Shown here: one piece after another, positions 43,501 through 55,034 of the stretch | Layout of the letters: each line of letters begins with the position of its first letter | Numbering within the stretch: the stretch's first letter is position 1 | Assembly (NCBI RefSeq): GCF_037975245.1 | Contig: NC_092574.1 | Span: 2,575,001 to 2,639,000, forward strand | Reading direction: 5' to 3' | DNA: 64,000 nt | Source: Apostichopus japonicus | Taxonomy: Eukaryota; Echinodermata; Holothuroidea; Aspidochirotida; Stichopodidae | Made by a program: the position numbers and the translations under genes | The notes under the pieces: model-generated | What the model saw: the letters and a program-made list of their open reading frames with translations, nothing else | Database searches by the model: none | Told to the model about the DNA's origin: nothing

Positions 43501-46500
43501 TAATCACAATTTATTTAAGATTATATTGATGCTCATGTCTGCCTAGGTTCGATTCCACGCCGAAGCACTATTTTATATAATTTTTTTTTTTTTTTTTTTT
43601 TTTTTGGGGGGGGGGGGGTTGTTGTTAATATCTGCATGTACATGCATGGTGTTTTAAATTTGTTTTGCTTTGTTTGTTTGTCTGTCTGTTTTTGTTTTTT
43701 TTTAGGGGGGGTGGGGGTTGTTTCTATTTGGTATATTGTTTCGCGTAAACGAAGTAGGTCATTGCAATATTTTGCACAACTTGTACTTAGAAACCAATCG
43801 GAACTTAAGACCTGAGTAGTAAATTTGATTTCTGTCTCGCTCGTCGCCTTTCACTGGAAATTTTAATGAAAGTATACATAAGGACGAAAATTGTACCTGC
43901 AAAAAGAAATGCTTCTTTTGTACAGTGTAAGGCCACCGCGACATCTTTTCTGACAATCTTGATAATATTTGTTCTTCGGGAATGTTGTGTCATTACTTAG
44001 CCTTTATATTATAAACCGTTAAGTGTGGAAACAGCTATGCTCCTGTTAGAACAACTTCACATTTCTTAAATGCTGATTTACTGAGGCAGGCGTTTGAAAG
44101 ACAGTGTGATACAAACAGGTACGGTAACGTTATAAACAATGCCACGAGCTCTCCGTGCATTAACAACGATCGAAACGTGCGGTATTCATGACGGTACACA
44201 AAGCAGATAATGCGAATACAGCAGACTTAGCCGAGAATTAAACCTAGTAGCGCGGAGGATTTAATTATGACATACTAGGACTTTCTACCGGTAAACTTTA
44301 CTCATTGTCGAATAAATCTATCTAATTTCTACCTTATCTAGCTTTTACTCTGTAGTTAACGTATTATGACCAAAGCAAATATGAAATTCACGACAATTCC
44401 ATGGGACTTGTATATTCATTTAAAATAGCTCCGTTTTGAATCTAAAATTTAACGCTCCATTGCTATGGTAACATCGTGAATAATAGCCCTGCCGCTAATG
44501 GATAGATGACATGTAGAAGATGGCCATCGATGGCGCTCTCAACTTCTCGTGCCACGTCTGGCACCTACAAGAAGTAACCGACATATTACTGGCGCAATCC
44601 CGACCGAACGTATTTTAACTCTCCTACAGACTTTTCTACACTGATCCCAGAAAGCATTAAGTGCCGTCAAAATGCCTCAGTTGCTCATAGGTACATATCC
44701 ATGACGTAACACTGTTCTCGTTGTGCATAAAACTGTTGTCAAAAGTAAGGCATATATACTGATAGGCCTAGACTAGGTATACGTTGCAGACTATGCATAG
44801 GCTAACTTCACAGACAGACATACATGCATACAGACAACTTCAGATAATGTAAAATATCACTAACCGTAATCACGTTATGTTTACGATGTCTTGAAATGTC
44901 GTCCTTTTCTTCTCTGCAACCCCGGGCCGTCATTGTAGTCGTTCGAACAACTAAATTAAGGCGAGGAACGACGTCAAGATATATCCAACGTCTAGACCAC
45001 ACTGCTTGCAACGAAGAGAGAACTGCCCAGTACAGTACGTGTTGATATGGACGCCTACAAAATGACAACAAATATTTTCCATTGAAAATCCACTGTGTGT
45101 GACGGTATAGTAAACACTCGTATATAGATCAACGCACACGCACGCACGGAGGTATTATGTACGTACAGCATGCAATGCAGACAAATATTTCGGAGCGCGC
45201 GCTTCTGATTTTGTGCTGAATATTCTTGTGAGCGCTCTTGTATAACTGTTTGCATGTGCGCACGGACAAGATAGACGTCAGATTATCACGCTGTAGCTAC
45301 TAAACCTTTACTTGCATGTGTACAGCAGTAGACTACTGTGATGGTTGCATGCGGCAGTTTAATTGTGTGTGCACAATATGTCAGCATTGTACGGTGGCTT
45401 AATAAGGACATAGGAAAGAAAAACAGTGTCCCCAAATCTCACAATGTTGTCTTTTTATCTCAAAATATTGCCTCTTTTTTTTCCCCCTTTAAAATTTGGA
45501 CTTTAAAAGATCCATCGGGAGCTTTCTATTTTATAGCTGTTGTAAGTGTCATACCAGAAGTAATCGTTCCATTATCTTACACACTATAAGTCCGTCACGT
45601 TTTGGGTCCGCTAAAGTATAGCTAGAAGTTGTCAACTGACATATCAGACCCCCCCCCCCATTCCCCCGTTGATATCTGAGGGCTTGGCCTGTCAGGGTGC
45701 ATGCGCATTTCTATATCATGACGCAGTTTAGACTTTGGGCTAGAAGAGGAGCAAGTTAAGCACACTGAACCGTCTGCTCGCACGGAGAAACATATCCAGA
45801 TTTAAACACAGAATTTATGAAATGCTCTGTGTCACCTCCAATCCTCCTTATTTGCACATCATCTCTACTTTGATTTATGTGCTTCCACATCAAGGCATTC
45901 AAAACGATCGTGGTGACTGGAAATATGCCAAAACAAGCACTGCGTTAAGTCATTTTACGTCTTGTGTGTGCTTTTAATTTACTTGTCTTTTCGTGTGTTT
46001 TTTTGTTGTTTTTTTTTCGTGTTTTTGTTTTTTTGTTTTTCGTGTTTCTTCTTTCACGGTTAAACTTTTGTGCGAATGTACAATACTCCAATTGGGGCAC
46101 GGTATGCATTCATATCACATTGTTTTGGAACAATCTGGAACTGGAAGTATTATTTCGACCCAAGAATCACCAGGCTGGCGTGGTGGCCTGAACGGTTGGA
46201 AGACAGCACTGCGCGTCGGTGTTTGTTGTCAGGCTGTGTGAATCGCGCCGATCGGATGACAGACACTGCTTTGTTTATAATGGCATCGCCAAGGTGGAAT
46301 TTTTACACGGGCCTAGGATCCCAATTCCGTATCCTCCCTTAGTTCGCAAAAGCATCCGGGAGATTACGTTTAGAGTCCGGCCTTCGGGCCAGAAGTGGGC
46401 TAGCTGACTTGCAATGGAGGGCTCACGTCGATTCGGACTGGGTTGATGTTCAACGTTCAGTGAAACCATGGCCTCGATGAGGCGTAATCTCTTGTTAATT

Positions 46501-49500
46501 TTAGCTTTCTGTCTTCAATTTTATAATACAATAATTCAAATTAATTATTGACATTTTGCATTCATCTTTTTCTCGCTAAGTAATCACAATTTATTTAAGA
46601 TTATATTGATGCTCATGTCTGCCTAGGTTCGATTCCACGCCGAAGCACTATTTTATATAATTTTTTTTTTTTTTTTTTTTTTTTTGGGGGGGGGGGGGTT
46701 GTTGTTAATATCTGCATGTACATGCATGGTGTTTTAAATTTGTTTTGCTTTGTTTGTTTGTCTGTCTGTTTTTGTTTTTTTTTAGGGGGGGTGGGGGTTG
46801 TTTCTATTTGGTATATTGTTTCGCGTAAACGAAGTAGGTCATTGCAATATTTTGCACAACTTGTACTTAGAAACCAATCGGAACTTAAGACCTGAGTAGT
46901 AAATTTGATTTCTGTCTCGCTCGTCGCCTTTCACTGGAAATTTTAATGAAAGTATACATAAGGACGAAAATTGTACCTGCAAAAAGAAATGCTTCTTTTG
47001 TACAGTGTAAGGCCACCGCGACATCTTTTCTGACAATCTTGATAATATTTGTTCTTCGGGAATGTTGTGTCATTACTTAGCCTTTATATTATAAACCGTT
47101 AAGTGTGGAAACAGCTATGCTCCTGTTAGAACAACTTCACATTTCTTAAATGCTGATTTACTGAGGCAGGCGTTTGAAAGACAGTGTGATACAAACAGGT
47201 ACGGTAACGTTATAAACAATGCCACGAGCTCTCCGTGCATTAACAACGATCGAAACGTGCGGTATTCATGACGGTACACAAAGCAGATAATGCGAATACA
47301 GCAGACTTAGCCGAGAATTAAACCTAGTAGCGCGGAGGATTTAATTATGACATACTAGGACTTTCTACCGGTAAACTTTACTCATTGTCGAATAAATCTA
47401 TCTAATTTCTACCTTATCTAGCTTTTACTCTGTAGTTAACGTATTATGACCAAAGCAAATATGAAATTCACGACAATTCCATGGGACTTGTATATTCATT
47501 TAAAATAGCTCCGTTTTGAATCTAAAATTTAACGCTCCATTGCTATGGTAACATCGTGAATAATAGCCCTGCCGCTAATGGATAGATGACATGTAGAAGA
47601 TGGCCATCGATGGCGCTCTCAACTTCTCGTGCCACGTCTGGCACCTACAAGAAGTAACCGACATATTACTGGCGCAATCCCGACCGAACGTATTTTAACT
47701 CTCCTACAGACTTTTCTACACTGATCCCAGAAAGCATTAAGTGCCGTCAAAATGCCTCAGTTGCTCATAGGTACATATCCATGACGTAACACTGTTCTCG
47801 TTGTGCATAAAACTGTTGTCAAAAGTAAGGCATATATACTGATAGGCCTAGACTAGGTATACGTTGCAGACTATGCATAGGCTAACTTCACAGACAGACA
47901 TACATGCATACAGACAACTTCAGATAATGTAAAATATCACTAACCGTAATCACGTTATGTTTACGATGTCTTGAAATGTCGTCCTTTTCTTCTCTGCAAC
48001 CCCGGGCCGTCATTGTAGTCGTTCGAACAACTAAATTAAGGCGAGGAACGACGTCAAGATATATCCAACGTCTAGACCACACTGCTTGCAACGAAGAGAG
48101 AACTGCCCAGTACAGTACGTGTTGATATGGACGCCTACAAAATGACAACAAATATTTTCCATTGAAAATCCACTGTGTGTGACGGTATAGTAAACACTCG
48201 TATATAGATCAACGCACACGCACGCACGGAGGTATTATGTACGTACAGCATGCAATGCAGACAAATATTTCGGAGCGCGCGCTTCTGATTTTGTGCTGAA
48301 TATTCTTGTGAGCGCTCTTGTATAACTGTTTGCATGTGCGCACGGACAAGATAGACGTCAGATTATCACGCTGTAGCTACTAAACCTTTACTTGCATGTG
48401 TACAGCAGTAGACTACTGTGATGGTTGCATGCGGCAGTTTAATTGTGTGTGCACAATATGTCAGCATTGTACGGTGGCTTAATAAGGACATAGGAAAGAA
48501 AAACAGTGTCCCCAAATCTCACAATGTTGTCTTTTTATCTCAAAATATTGCCTCTTTTTTTTCCCCCTTTAAAATTTGGACTTTAAAAGATCCATCGGGA
48601 GCTTTCTATTTTATAGCTGTTGTAAGTGTCATACCAGAAGTAATCGTTCCATTATCTTACACACTATAAGTCCGTCACGTTTTGGGTCCGCTAAAGTATA
48701 GCTAGAAGTTGTCAACTGACATATCAGACCCCCCCCCCCATTCCCCCGTTGATATCTGAGGGCTTGGCCTGTCAGGGTGCATGCGCATTTCTATATCATG
48801 ACGCAGTTTAGACTTTGGGCTAGAAGAGGAGCAAGTTAAGCACACTGAACCGTCTGCTCGCACGGAGAAACATATCCAGATTTAAACACAGAATTTATGA
48901 AATGCTCTGTGTCACCTCCAATCCTCCTTATTTGCACATCATCTCTACTTTGATTTATGTGCTTCCACATCAAGGCATTCAAAACGATCGTGGTGACTGG
49001 AAATATGCCAAAACAAGCACTGCGTTAAGTCATTTTACGTCTTGTGTGTGCTTTTAATTTACTTGTCTTTTCGTGTGTTTTTTTGTTGTTTTTTTTTCGT
49101 GTTTTTGTTTTTTTGTTTTTCGTGTTTCTTCTTTCACGGTTAAACTTTTGTGCGAATGTACAATACTCCAATTGGGGCACGGTATGCATTCATATCACAT
49201 TGTTTTGGAACAATCTGGAACTGGAAGTATTATTTCGACCCAAGAATCACCAGGCTGGCGTGGTGGCCTGAACGGTTGGAAGACAGCACTGCGCGTCGGT
49301 GTTTGTTGTCAGGCTGTGTGAATCGCGCCGATCGGATGACAGACACTGCTTTGTTTATAATGGCATCGCCAAGGTGGAATTTTTACACGGGCCTAGGATC
49401 CCAATTCCGTATCCTCCCTTAGTTCGCAAAAGCATCCGGGAGATTACGTTTAGAGTCCGGCCTTCGGGCCAGAAGTGGGCTAGCTGACTTGCAATGGAGG

Positions 49501-52166
49501 GCTCACGTCGATTCGGACTGGGTTGATGTTCAACGTTCAGTGAAACCATGGCCTCGATGAGGCGTAATCTCTTGTTAATTTTAGCTTTCTGTCTTCAATT
49601 TTATAATACAATAATTCAAATTAATTATTGACATTTTGCATTCATCTTTTTCTCGCTAAGTAATCACAATTTATTTAAGATTATATTGATGCTCATGTCT
49701 GCCTAGGTTCGATTCCACGCCGAAGCACTATTTTATATAATTTTTTTTTTTTTTTTTTTTTTTTGGGGGGGGGGGGGGTTGTTGTTAATATCTGCATGTA
49801 CATGCATGGTGTTTTAAATTTGTTTTGCTTTGTTTGTTTGTCTGTCTGTTTTTGTTTTTTTTTAGGGGGGGTGGGGGTTGTTTCTATTTGGTATATTGTT
49901 TCGCGTAAACGAAGTAGGTCATTGCAATATTTTGCACAACTTGTACTTAGAAACCAATCGGAACTTAAGACCTGAGTAGTAAATTTGATTTCTGTCTCGC
50001 TCGTCGCCTTTCACTGGAAATTTTAATGAAAGTATACATAAGGACGAAAATTGTACCTGCAAAAAGAAATGCTTCTTTTGTACAGTGTAAGGCCACCGCG
50101 ACATCTTTTCTGACAATCTTGATAATATTTGTTCTTCGGGAATGTTGTGTCATTACTTAGCCTTTATATTATAAACCGTTAAGTGTGGAAACAGCTATGC
50201 TCCTGTTAGAACAACTTCACATTTCTTAAATGCTGATTTACTGAGGCAGGCGTTTGAAAGACAGTGTGATACAAACAGGTACGGTAACGTTATAAACAAT
50301 GCCACGAGCTCTCCGTGCATTAACAACGATCGAAACGTGCGGTATTCATGACGGTACACAAAGCAGATAATGCGAATACAGCAGACTTAGCCGAGAATTA
50401 AACCTAGTAGCGCGGAGGATTTAATTATGACATACTAGGACTTTCTACCGGTAAACTTTACTCATTGTCGAATAAATCTATCTAATTTCTACCTTATCTA
50501 GCTTTTACTCTGTAGTTAACGTATTATGACCAAAGCAAATATGAAATTCACGACAATTCCATGGGACTTGTATATTCATTTAAAATAGCTCCGTTTTGAA
50601 TCTAAAATTTAACGCTCCATTGCTATGGTAACATCGTGAATAATAGCCCTGCCGCTAATGGATAGATGACATGTAGAAGATGGCCATCGATGGCGCTCTC
50701 AACTTCTCGTGCCACGTCTGGCACCTACAAGAAGTAACCGACATATTACTGGCGCAATCCCGACCGAACGTATTTTAACTCTCCTACAGACTTTTCTACA
50801 CTGATCCCAGAAAGCATTAAGTGCCGTCAAAATGCCTCAGTTGCTCATAGGTACATATCCATGACGTAACACTGTTCTCGTTGTGCATAAAACTGTTGTC
50901 AAAAGTAAGGCATATATACTGATAGGCCTAGACTAGGTATACGTTGCAGACTATGCATAGGCTAACTTCACAGACAGACATACATGCATACAGACAACTT
51001 CAGATAATGTAAAATATCACTAACCGTAATCACGTTATGTTTACGATGTCTTGAAATGTCGTCCTTTTCTTCTCTGCAACCCCGGGCCGTCATTGTAGTC
51101 GTTCGAACAACTAAATTAAGGCGAGGAACGACGTCAAGATATATCCAACGTCTAGACCACACTGCTTGCAACGAAGAGAGAACTGCCCAGTACAGTACGT
51201 GTTGATATGGACGCCTACAAAATGACAACAAATATTTTCCATTGAAAATCCACTGTGTGTGACGGTATAGTAAACACTCGTATATAGATCAACGCACACG
51301 CACGCACGGAGGTATTATGTACGTACAGCATGCAATGCAGACAAATATTTCGGAGCGCGCGCTTCTGATTTTGTGCTGAATATTCTTGTGAGCGCTCTTG
51401 TATAACTGTTTGCATGTGCGCACGGACAAGATAGACGTCAGATTATCACGCTGTAGCTACTAAACCTTTACTTGCATGTGTACAGCAGTAGACTACTGTG
51501 ATGGTTGCATGCGGCAGTTTAATTGTGTGTGCACAATATGTCAGCATTGTACGGTGGCTTAATAAGGACATAGGAAAGAAAAACAGTGTCCCCAAATCTC
51601 ACAATGTTGTCTTTTTATCTCAAAATATTGCCTCTTTTTTTTCCCCCTTTAAAATTTGGACTTTAAAAGATCCATCGGGAGCTTTCTATTTTATAGCTGT
51701 TGTAAGTGTCATACCAGAAGTAATCGTTCCATTATCTTACACACTATAAGTCCGTCACGTTTTGGGTCCGCTAAAGTATAGCTAGAAGTTGTCAACTGAC
51801 ATATCAGACCCCCCCCCCCATTCCCCCGTTGATATCTGAGGGCTTGGCCTGTCAGGGTGCATGCGCATTTCTATATCATGACGCAGTTTAGACTTTGGGC
51901 TAGAAGAGGAGCAAGTTAAGCACACTGAACCGTCTGCTCGCACGGAGAAACATATCCAGATTTAAACACAGAATTTATGAAATGCTCTGTGTCACCTCCA
52001 ATCCTCCTTATTTGCACATCATCTCTACTTTGATTTATGTGCTTCCACATCAAGGCATTCAAAACGATCGTGGTGACTGGAAATATGCCAAAACAAGCAC
52101 TGCGTTAAGTCATTTTACGTCTTGTGTGTGCTTTTAATTTACTTGTCTTTTCGTGTGTTTTTTTGT
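31213..52166 (-). repeat. 3.08-kb macrosatellite, block 3 (about 6.8 units) with array edge
   Basis: Head-to-tail copies in the reverse orientation to block 2. The landmark falls at 34152, 37231, 40309, 43389, 46469 and 49549, spacings 3078-3080 bp. All copies carry the C-type variant (read as GTGGGGGTTG here) that block 2 has from its fourth copy on. The G-run lengthens roughly 11, 11, 11, 12, 13, 13, 14 from left to right. One copy has a local change near 40494 (TTTTATTATA instead of TTTTATATAA). The last copy ends at 52166 inside the T-rich tract; from 52167 the sequence is unrelated to the expected continuation. This is the only true array boundary in the window. Confidence 0.97.
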
Positions 52167-52255
52167 AGTCACATTGACTTACACACTAAATAACAAAAGT
52201 AATGTGGTCTCTAAGTCTAGAAAGAGTTTTCACTAGCTAAACGCTACCCATCACC

Positions 52256-52428
52256 GGATAGCTGACAAGTTGGCCTTTCATGGCACCATCAATTTTCCGT
52301 GTAGATTTTTTGCCATCCGAGCCGGAAGTTTTTGTCACTTGTAAACAAACCTCTTCACTCAGTGGTAAACAATTTTCCTACGCTGCTCCTGGGAGGCCTT
52401 AAAGGGGTCTAAAATTGCCTCAATTGAC
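52256..52428 (-). repeat. Diverged relic of part of the 3.08-kb unit
   Basis: This stretch aligns by eye, in the same orientation as block 3, to unit positions 50660-50843. Shared blocks in the same order include GGATAGxTGACAxGT, TGGCCxxxxATGGC, TTTTCxTACxCTGxTCC and, at the far end, TTAAxG followed by a near match of TCAAAATGCCTCAGTTG to TCTAAAATTGCCTCAATTG. The ends match better than the middle, with a few indels. It lies only 90 bp beyond the array edge. It may be a decayed edge copy or a dispersed element that also became part of the unit. Confidence 0.55.
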
Positions 52429-53150
52429 CCAATTTTCTCACTTCATGTACTTCCATTCATGCTCTTCAACATACAAGCCACACAAAACTAGATCATAATT
52501 TATAACAGGTCAAAAAAGATGTTCTCCTGCTGCTTTTTGGCACTTTTCCTGAGGGTGAACACTTGAAGCGGATTGATATAGACGCTAATATAGGAGTATG
52601 CCACCCGCAGCTGATTGCAAAAAAAAAACTAAACCCGCACTGAACCGGGCCCTCCCTCCCACTTTGAACACGCCACTGAATATGTTTAGCAGTTGAGTTC
52701 ACCCACCCCTACCCGTGCATGACTTACATTATAATATGTTTGTTGTGTAATTAGTGACAATTGCTGTTTGACATCTAAGGGCTTCGTCATTCTCAACAAA
52801 ATTTAGGAAACGTTTCTTGGGTGTACTGATGTACCGGTACTGAAAATTTTTGAAAACAAGTTTTGTAAGAATCGCTCGCAAGGACATCTACTGATGTTAT
52901 AACGTTGAAATGCAAACAAAATCACGCAATATTTAACTCTGTTGCCTCTACTGCTTGGAATATTTTATCAGAAATAAACCTTTTCAAAACCAAATAGCGC
53001 CAGTTTATTAACTATATACCGCATACATAGCGTACATTCTTTAGTTACTGCGTCATCCTACAGGTCTCAACCACTGCATTCCATATCTCTTGTTATGCAA
53101 ATAGTATACTGGTCGGCAATAATTCAGGTGACAGAGCTGAACTCTTTGAC

Positions 53151-53168
53151 ATGGCGACTCCGAATTAA
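53151..53168 (+). other. Possible uORF 1 of kibra
   Basis: ATG plus four codons then TAA (MATPN), 71 bp before the kibra ATG. It matters only if transcription starts upstream of it, which the sequence does not show. Confidence 0.25.
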
Positions 53169-53178
53169 TTGAAACCGA

Positions 53179-53196
53179 ATGAAGGGCTTCGGATAA
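53179..53196 (+). other. Possible uORF 2 of kibra
   Basis: ATG plus four codons then TAA (MKGFG), 43 bp before the kibra ATG and 11 bp after the first candidate uORF. Same caveat about the unknown transcription start. Confidence 0.25.
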
Positions 53197-53238
53197 CAAC
53201 GCGATTTGCCCGTATTTTGGAAGCATTGTTAGTGTAGT

Positions 53239-53366
53239 ATGGACATGATCCGAAATGGGGAACTACCGTTACCTGCAGGGTGGGAAGAAGCGAGAGATTT
53301 TGACGGCAAACAATATTTCATCGACCATTTCGGGAAGAGGACTACGTGGGTTGATCCCCGAGACAG
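53239..53366 (+). CDS. kibra: kibra (WWC family) coding exon 1: first WW domain
   Basis: KIBRA/WWC proteins are cytoplasmic, membrane-associated scaffolds that act upstream of the Hippo kinases with Merlin and Expanded-type partners; their WW domains bind PPxY motifs, for example in LATS kinases. The exon encodes 42 codons plus two bases of the next. Residues 9-42 form a WW domain: [16 protein letters not shown] at 9-24, with signature tryptophans W15 and W37, aromatic core Y26-F27, and P40 in WVDPRDR. The combination [11 protein letters not shown] plus DPRDR is typical of WW1 of KIBRA rather than of YAP, NEDD4 or MAGI. The start is supported by an in-frame TAG at 53230-53232; M3 is an alternative start. 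The exon ends at CAG followed by GTAGTT, a good donor, in phase 2. WW2, the coiled coil and the C2 domain must lie beyond the window. The array edge is 1,072 bp upstream. Confidence 0.88.
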
Positions 53367-54767
53367 GTAGTTATTGAGTAGGCTAGGCTTAGCTTAGGCT
53401 ACGGTAGGCTTATTGTGGTTAACAATGTTAGGTATGCCGAACACAGCCTAGCTTAGGTCAGTTGTGTTCGACTGCTGTGCTACTTTGTTTGGTAGTTAGT
53501 TAGGGGCGAGATCTCAAAATCAATAACATTACCGGCATTATGATAACACTAGGCATAGCCTAGCGCTGTTTTGTTAAAATTTAAGTGTTTTGTCCAGATG
53601 CATTGCCAGTTAGCATGCCTTCTTCAGAATCAGATAAGGAGGACAAAGATGTGCTGCACAGATGGGATGTAATTTTAACAGCCAGAGTTAGAGAAGGCCT
53701 AAGGTTCAGTTAGGCTACGCTATTTCATGTCGTAGTGTCCGATAACTATTTCGTATAACTATGCAGTTCCAATCCGTAATATTGCAACAACTGGTAGGCT
53801 ACCCCAATAATGTGGCAAATTTGTATACTTACTAGCCTAGGCTTAGGTCTAAACAGTTAATGCTAATTCACTTTTGACAGCTCATAACACAACTGTGCAA
53901 CAAGCTAAAGTGCCAGCATTATATCATCTCTGGTTAACCACCACATTGCTGGCATTATTGGAAGTTATGACAATTTGTGCTGTAATCCATTTTGCCAAGA
54001 AGAATGAAATTAAGAGACAAATTTGTTCAACAGTATTATTTATTAATAAGAAGTGAAGATTCTCTGTCCAACATAGTAATGTTTAGTGATATAAGTTTGA
54101 CATATATACAGAAAAGTTCAAGTGTTATTGATCAATATGTCAATAATGGCATAAGTGTCACTTTCTGTCAGCAATGATTGTGCAGCCATTTCGTGCTTCA
54201 AGGTTTTGATAGCATACAAACTGTTACTGTACTGCTGATGCTTGTCAAAACAAGTATATGTAGCCTACTGTGCAATGAGATACATGGAGTCTTACATGAG
54301 TGCAAATAGTAATTGGTATAAGACAATATTTCATTGTAGAGTATCCGAAGATGAACATTTTTGTAGTAAAAACTCCTGAGAATCATTGTGTTAGAAGCAA
54401 TGCTGAGAATTTGTATTACAGTGGGTCCTTGACAGATGGTCATGTTTGAAGCTTTCAGCTTCCTATGTCACTCAAGTATCATAAACGTTGGCTTAACTTT
54501 TGATTCCTTGTCGACGGCAAAAGGAATCTATTTCGATGGTGATGGCATGTGTGCATGAGGTACTGTAACCTTGAGAGATCTCATGCTTGGCATGTGGATG
54601 CCATAGAGTACAAGAACCCTATTGTTTTTGGTGGTCATTTGAGGTTACCGGTGGCCAAACTGAAAACCTTGTAAACACTATATTTCAAGCAGGGACACAG
54701 TAATGTACCTAATACTTGGCATGTGGATGCCCAATGCTGAACACAAGAACCCTATAGTTTTTGGTGG

Positions 54768-54780
54768 AGGTCAAAGGTCA
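54768..54780 (+). promoter_or_regulatory. Perfect DR1 (AGGTCA-A-AGGTCA)
   Basis: Two AGGTCA half-sites separated by one base, the consensus for RXR heterodimers and HNF4/PPAR-type nuclear receptors. It is part of the minisatellite unit, so it arose with the repeat. Whether it is bound is unknown. Confidence 0.5.
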
Positions 54781-55021
54781 TTTGTGTTCACCAAAGGTCA
54801 AATGGTGAAAATCTTGTAATTGATTTGACAAGCAGGAAAACATGTCTGGATCTTATATCTGGCATGTAATGAGTAATGCCCAAGTTTAGTTTAGTAATGC
54901 AAACTGCTGATTGACTGTATGATCATGTTAACATGACATCAATCTGTTTGATCTCCAATTATTAAATTATTAATAAAGACAATAAATGGGGTGAGTACAA
55001 CAACTCTTTTAAAAAAGGTGA

Positions 55022-55034
55022 AGATCAAAGGTCA
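55022..55034 (+). promoter_or_regulatory. Near-DR1 (AGATCA-A-AGGTCA)
   Basis: One mismatch from the DR1 consensus, in a partial minisatellite copy. Confidence 0.3.

Larger units (their letters stand above)
52167..53238. other. Unique sequence between array edge and kibra start (presumed promoter/5' UTR)
   Basis: Single-copy sequence between the last array unit and the kibra start codon. It contains a diverged relic of the array unit (52256-52428), a short A-run near 52619, and no convincing exon. The minus-strand open frame across 52493-52702 resembles nothing I know. The region must contain or adjoin the kibra promoter and 5' leader, but I could not pick a transcription start: the TATATA at about 53013 is in AT-rich sequence and is weak evidence. 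Confidence 0.6.

Noticed and set aside
931-52102. Dozens of 60-148-codon open frames repeated in every array unit
   Set aside because: They are short, overlap on both strands, resemble no family, and their repetition only reflects near-identical DNA. Perfect copy identity cannot be read as selection.
1-52166. Array as rDNA, 5S, histone, snRNA or spliced-leader RNA cluster
   Set aside because: None of the sequence landmarks of these genes that I know are visible. Only the B-box-like motif hints at an RNA gene.
53615-53713. Short frame starting MPSSESDKEDKDVLH as a small exon
   Set aside because: It is about 33 codons, has no recognisable homology, and does not match the expected kibra exon 2.
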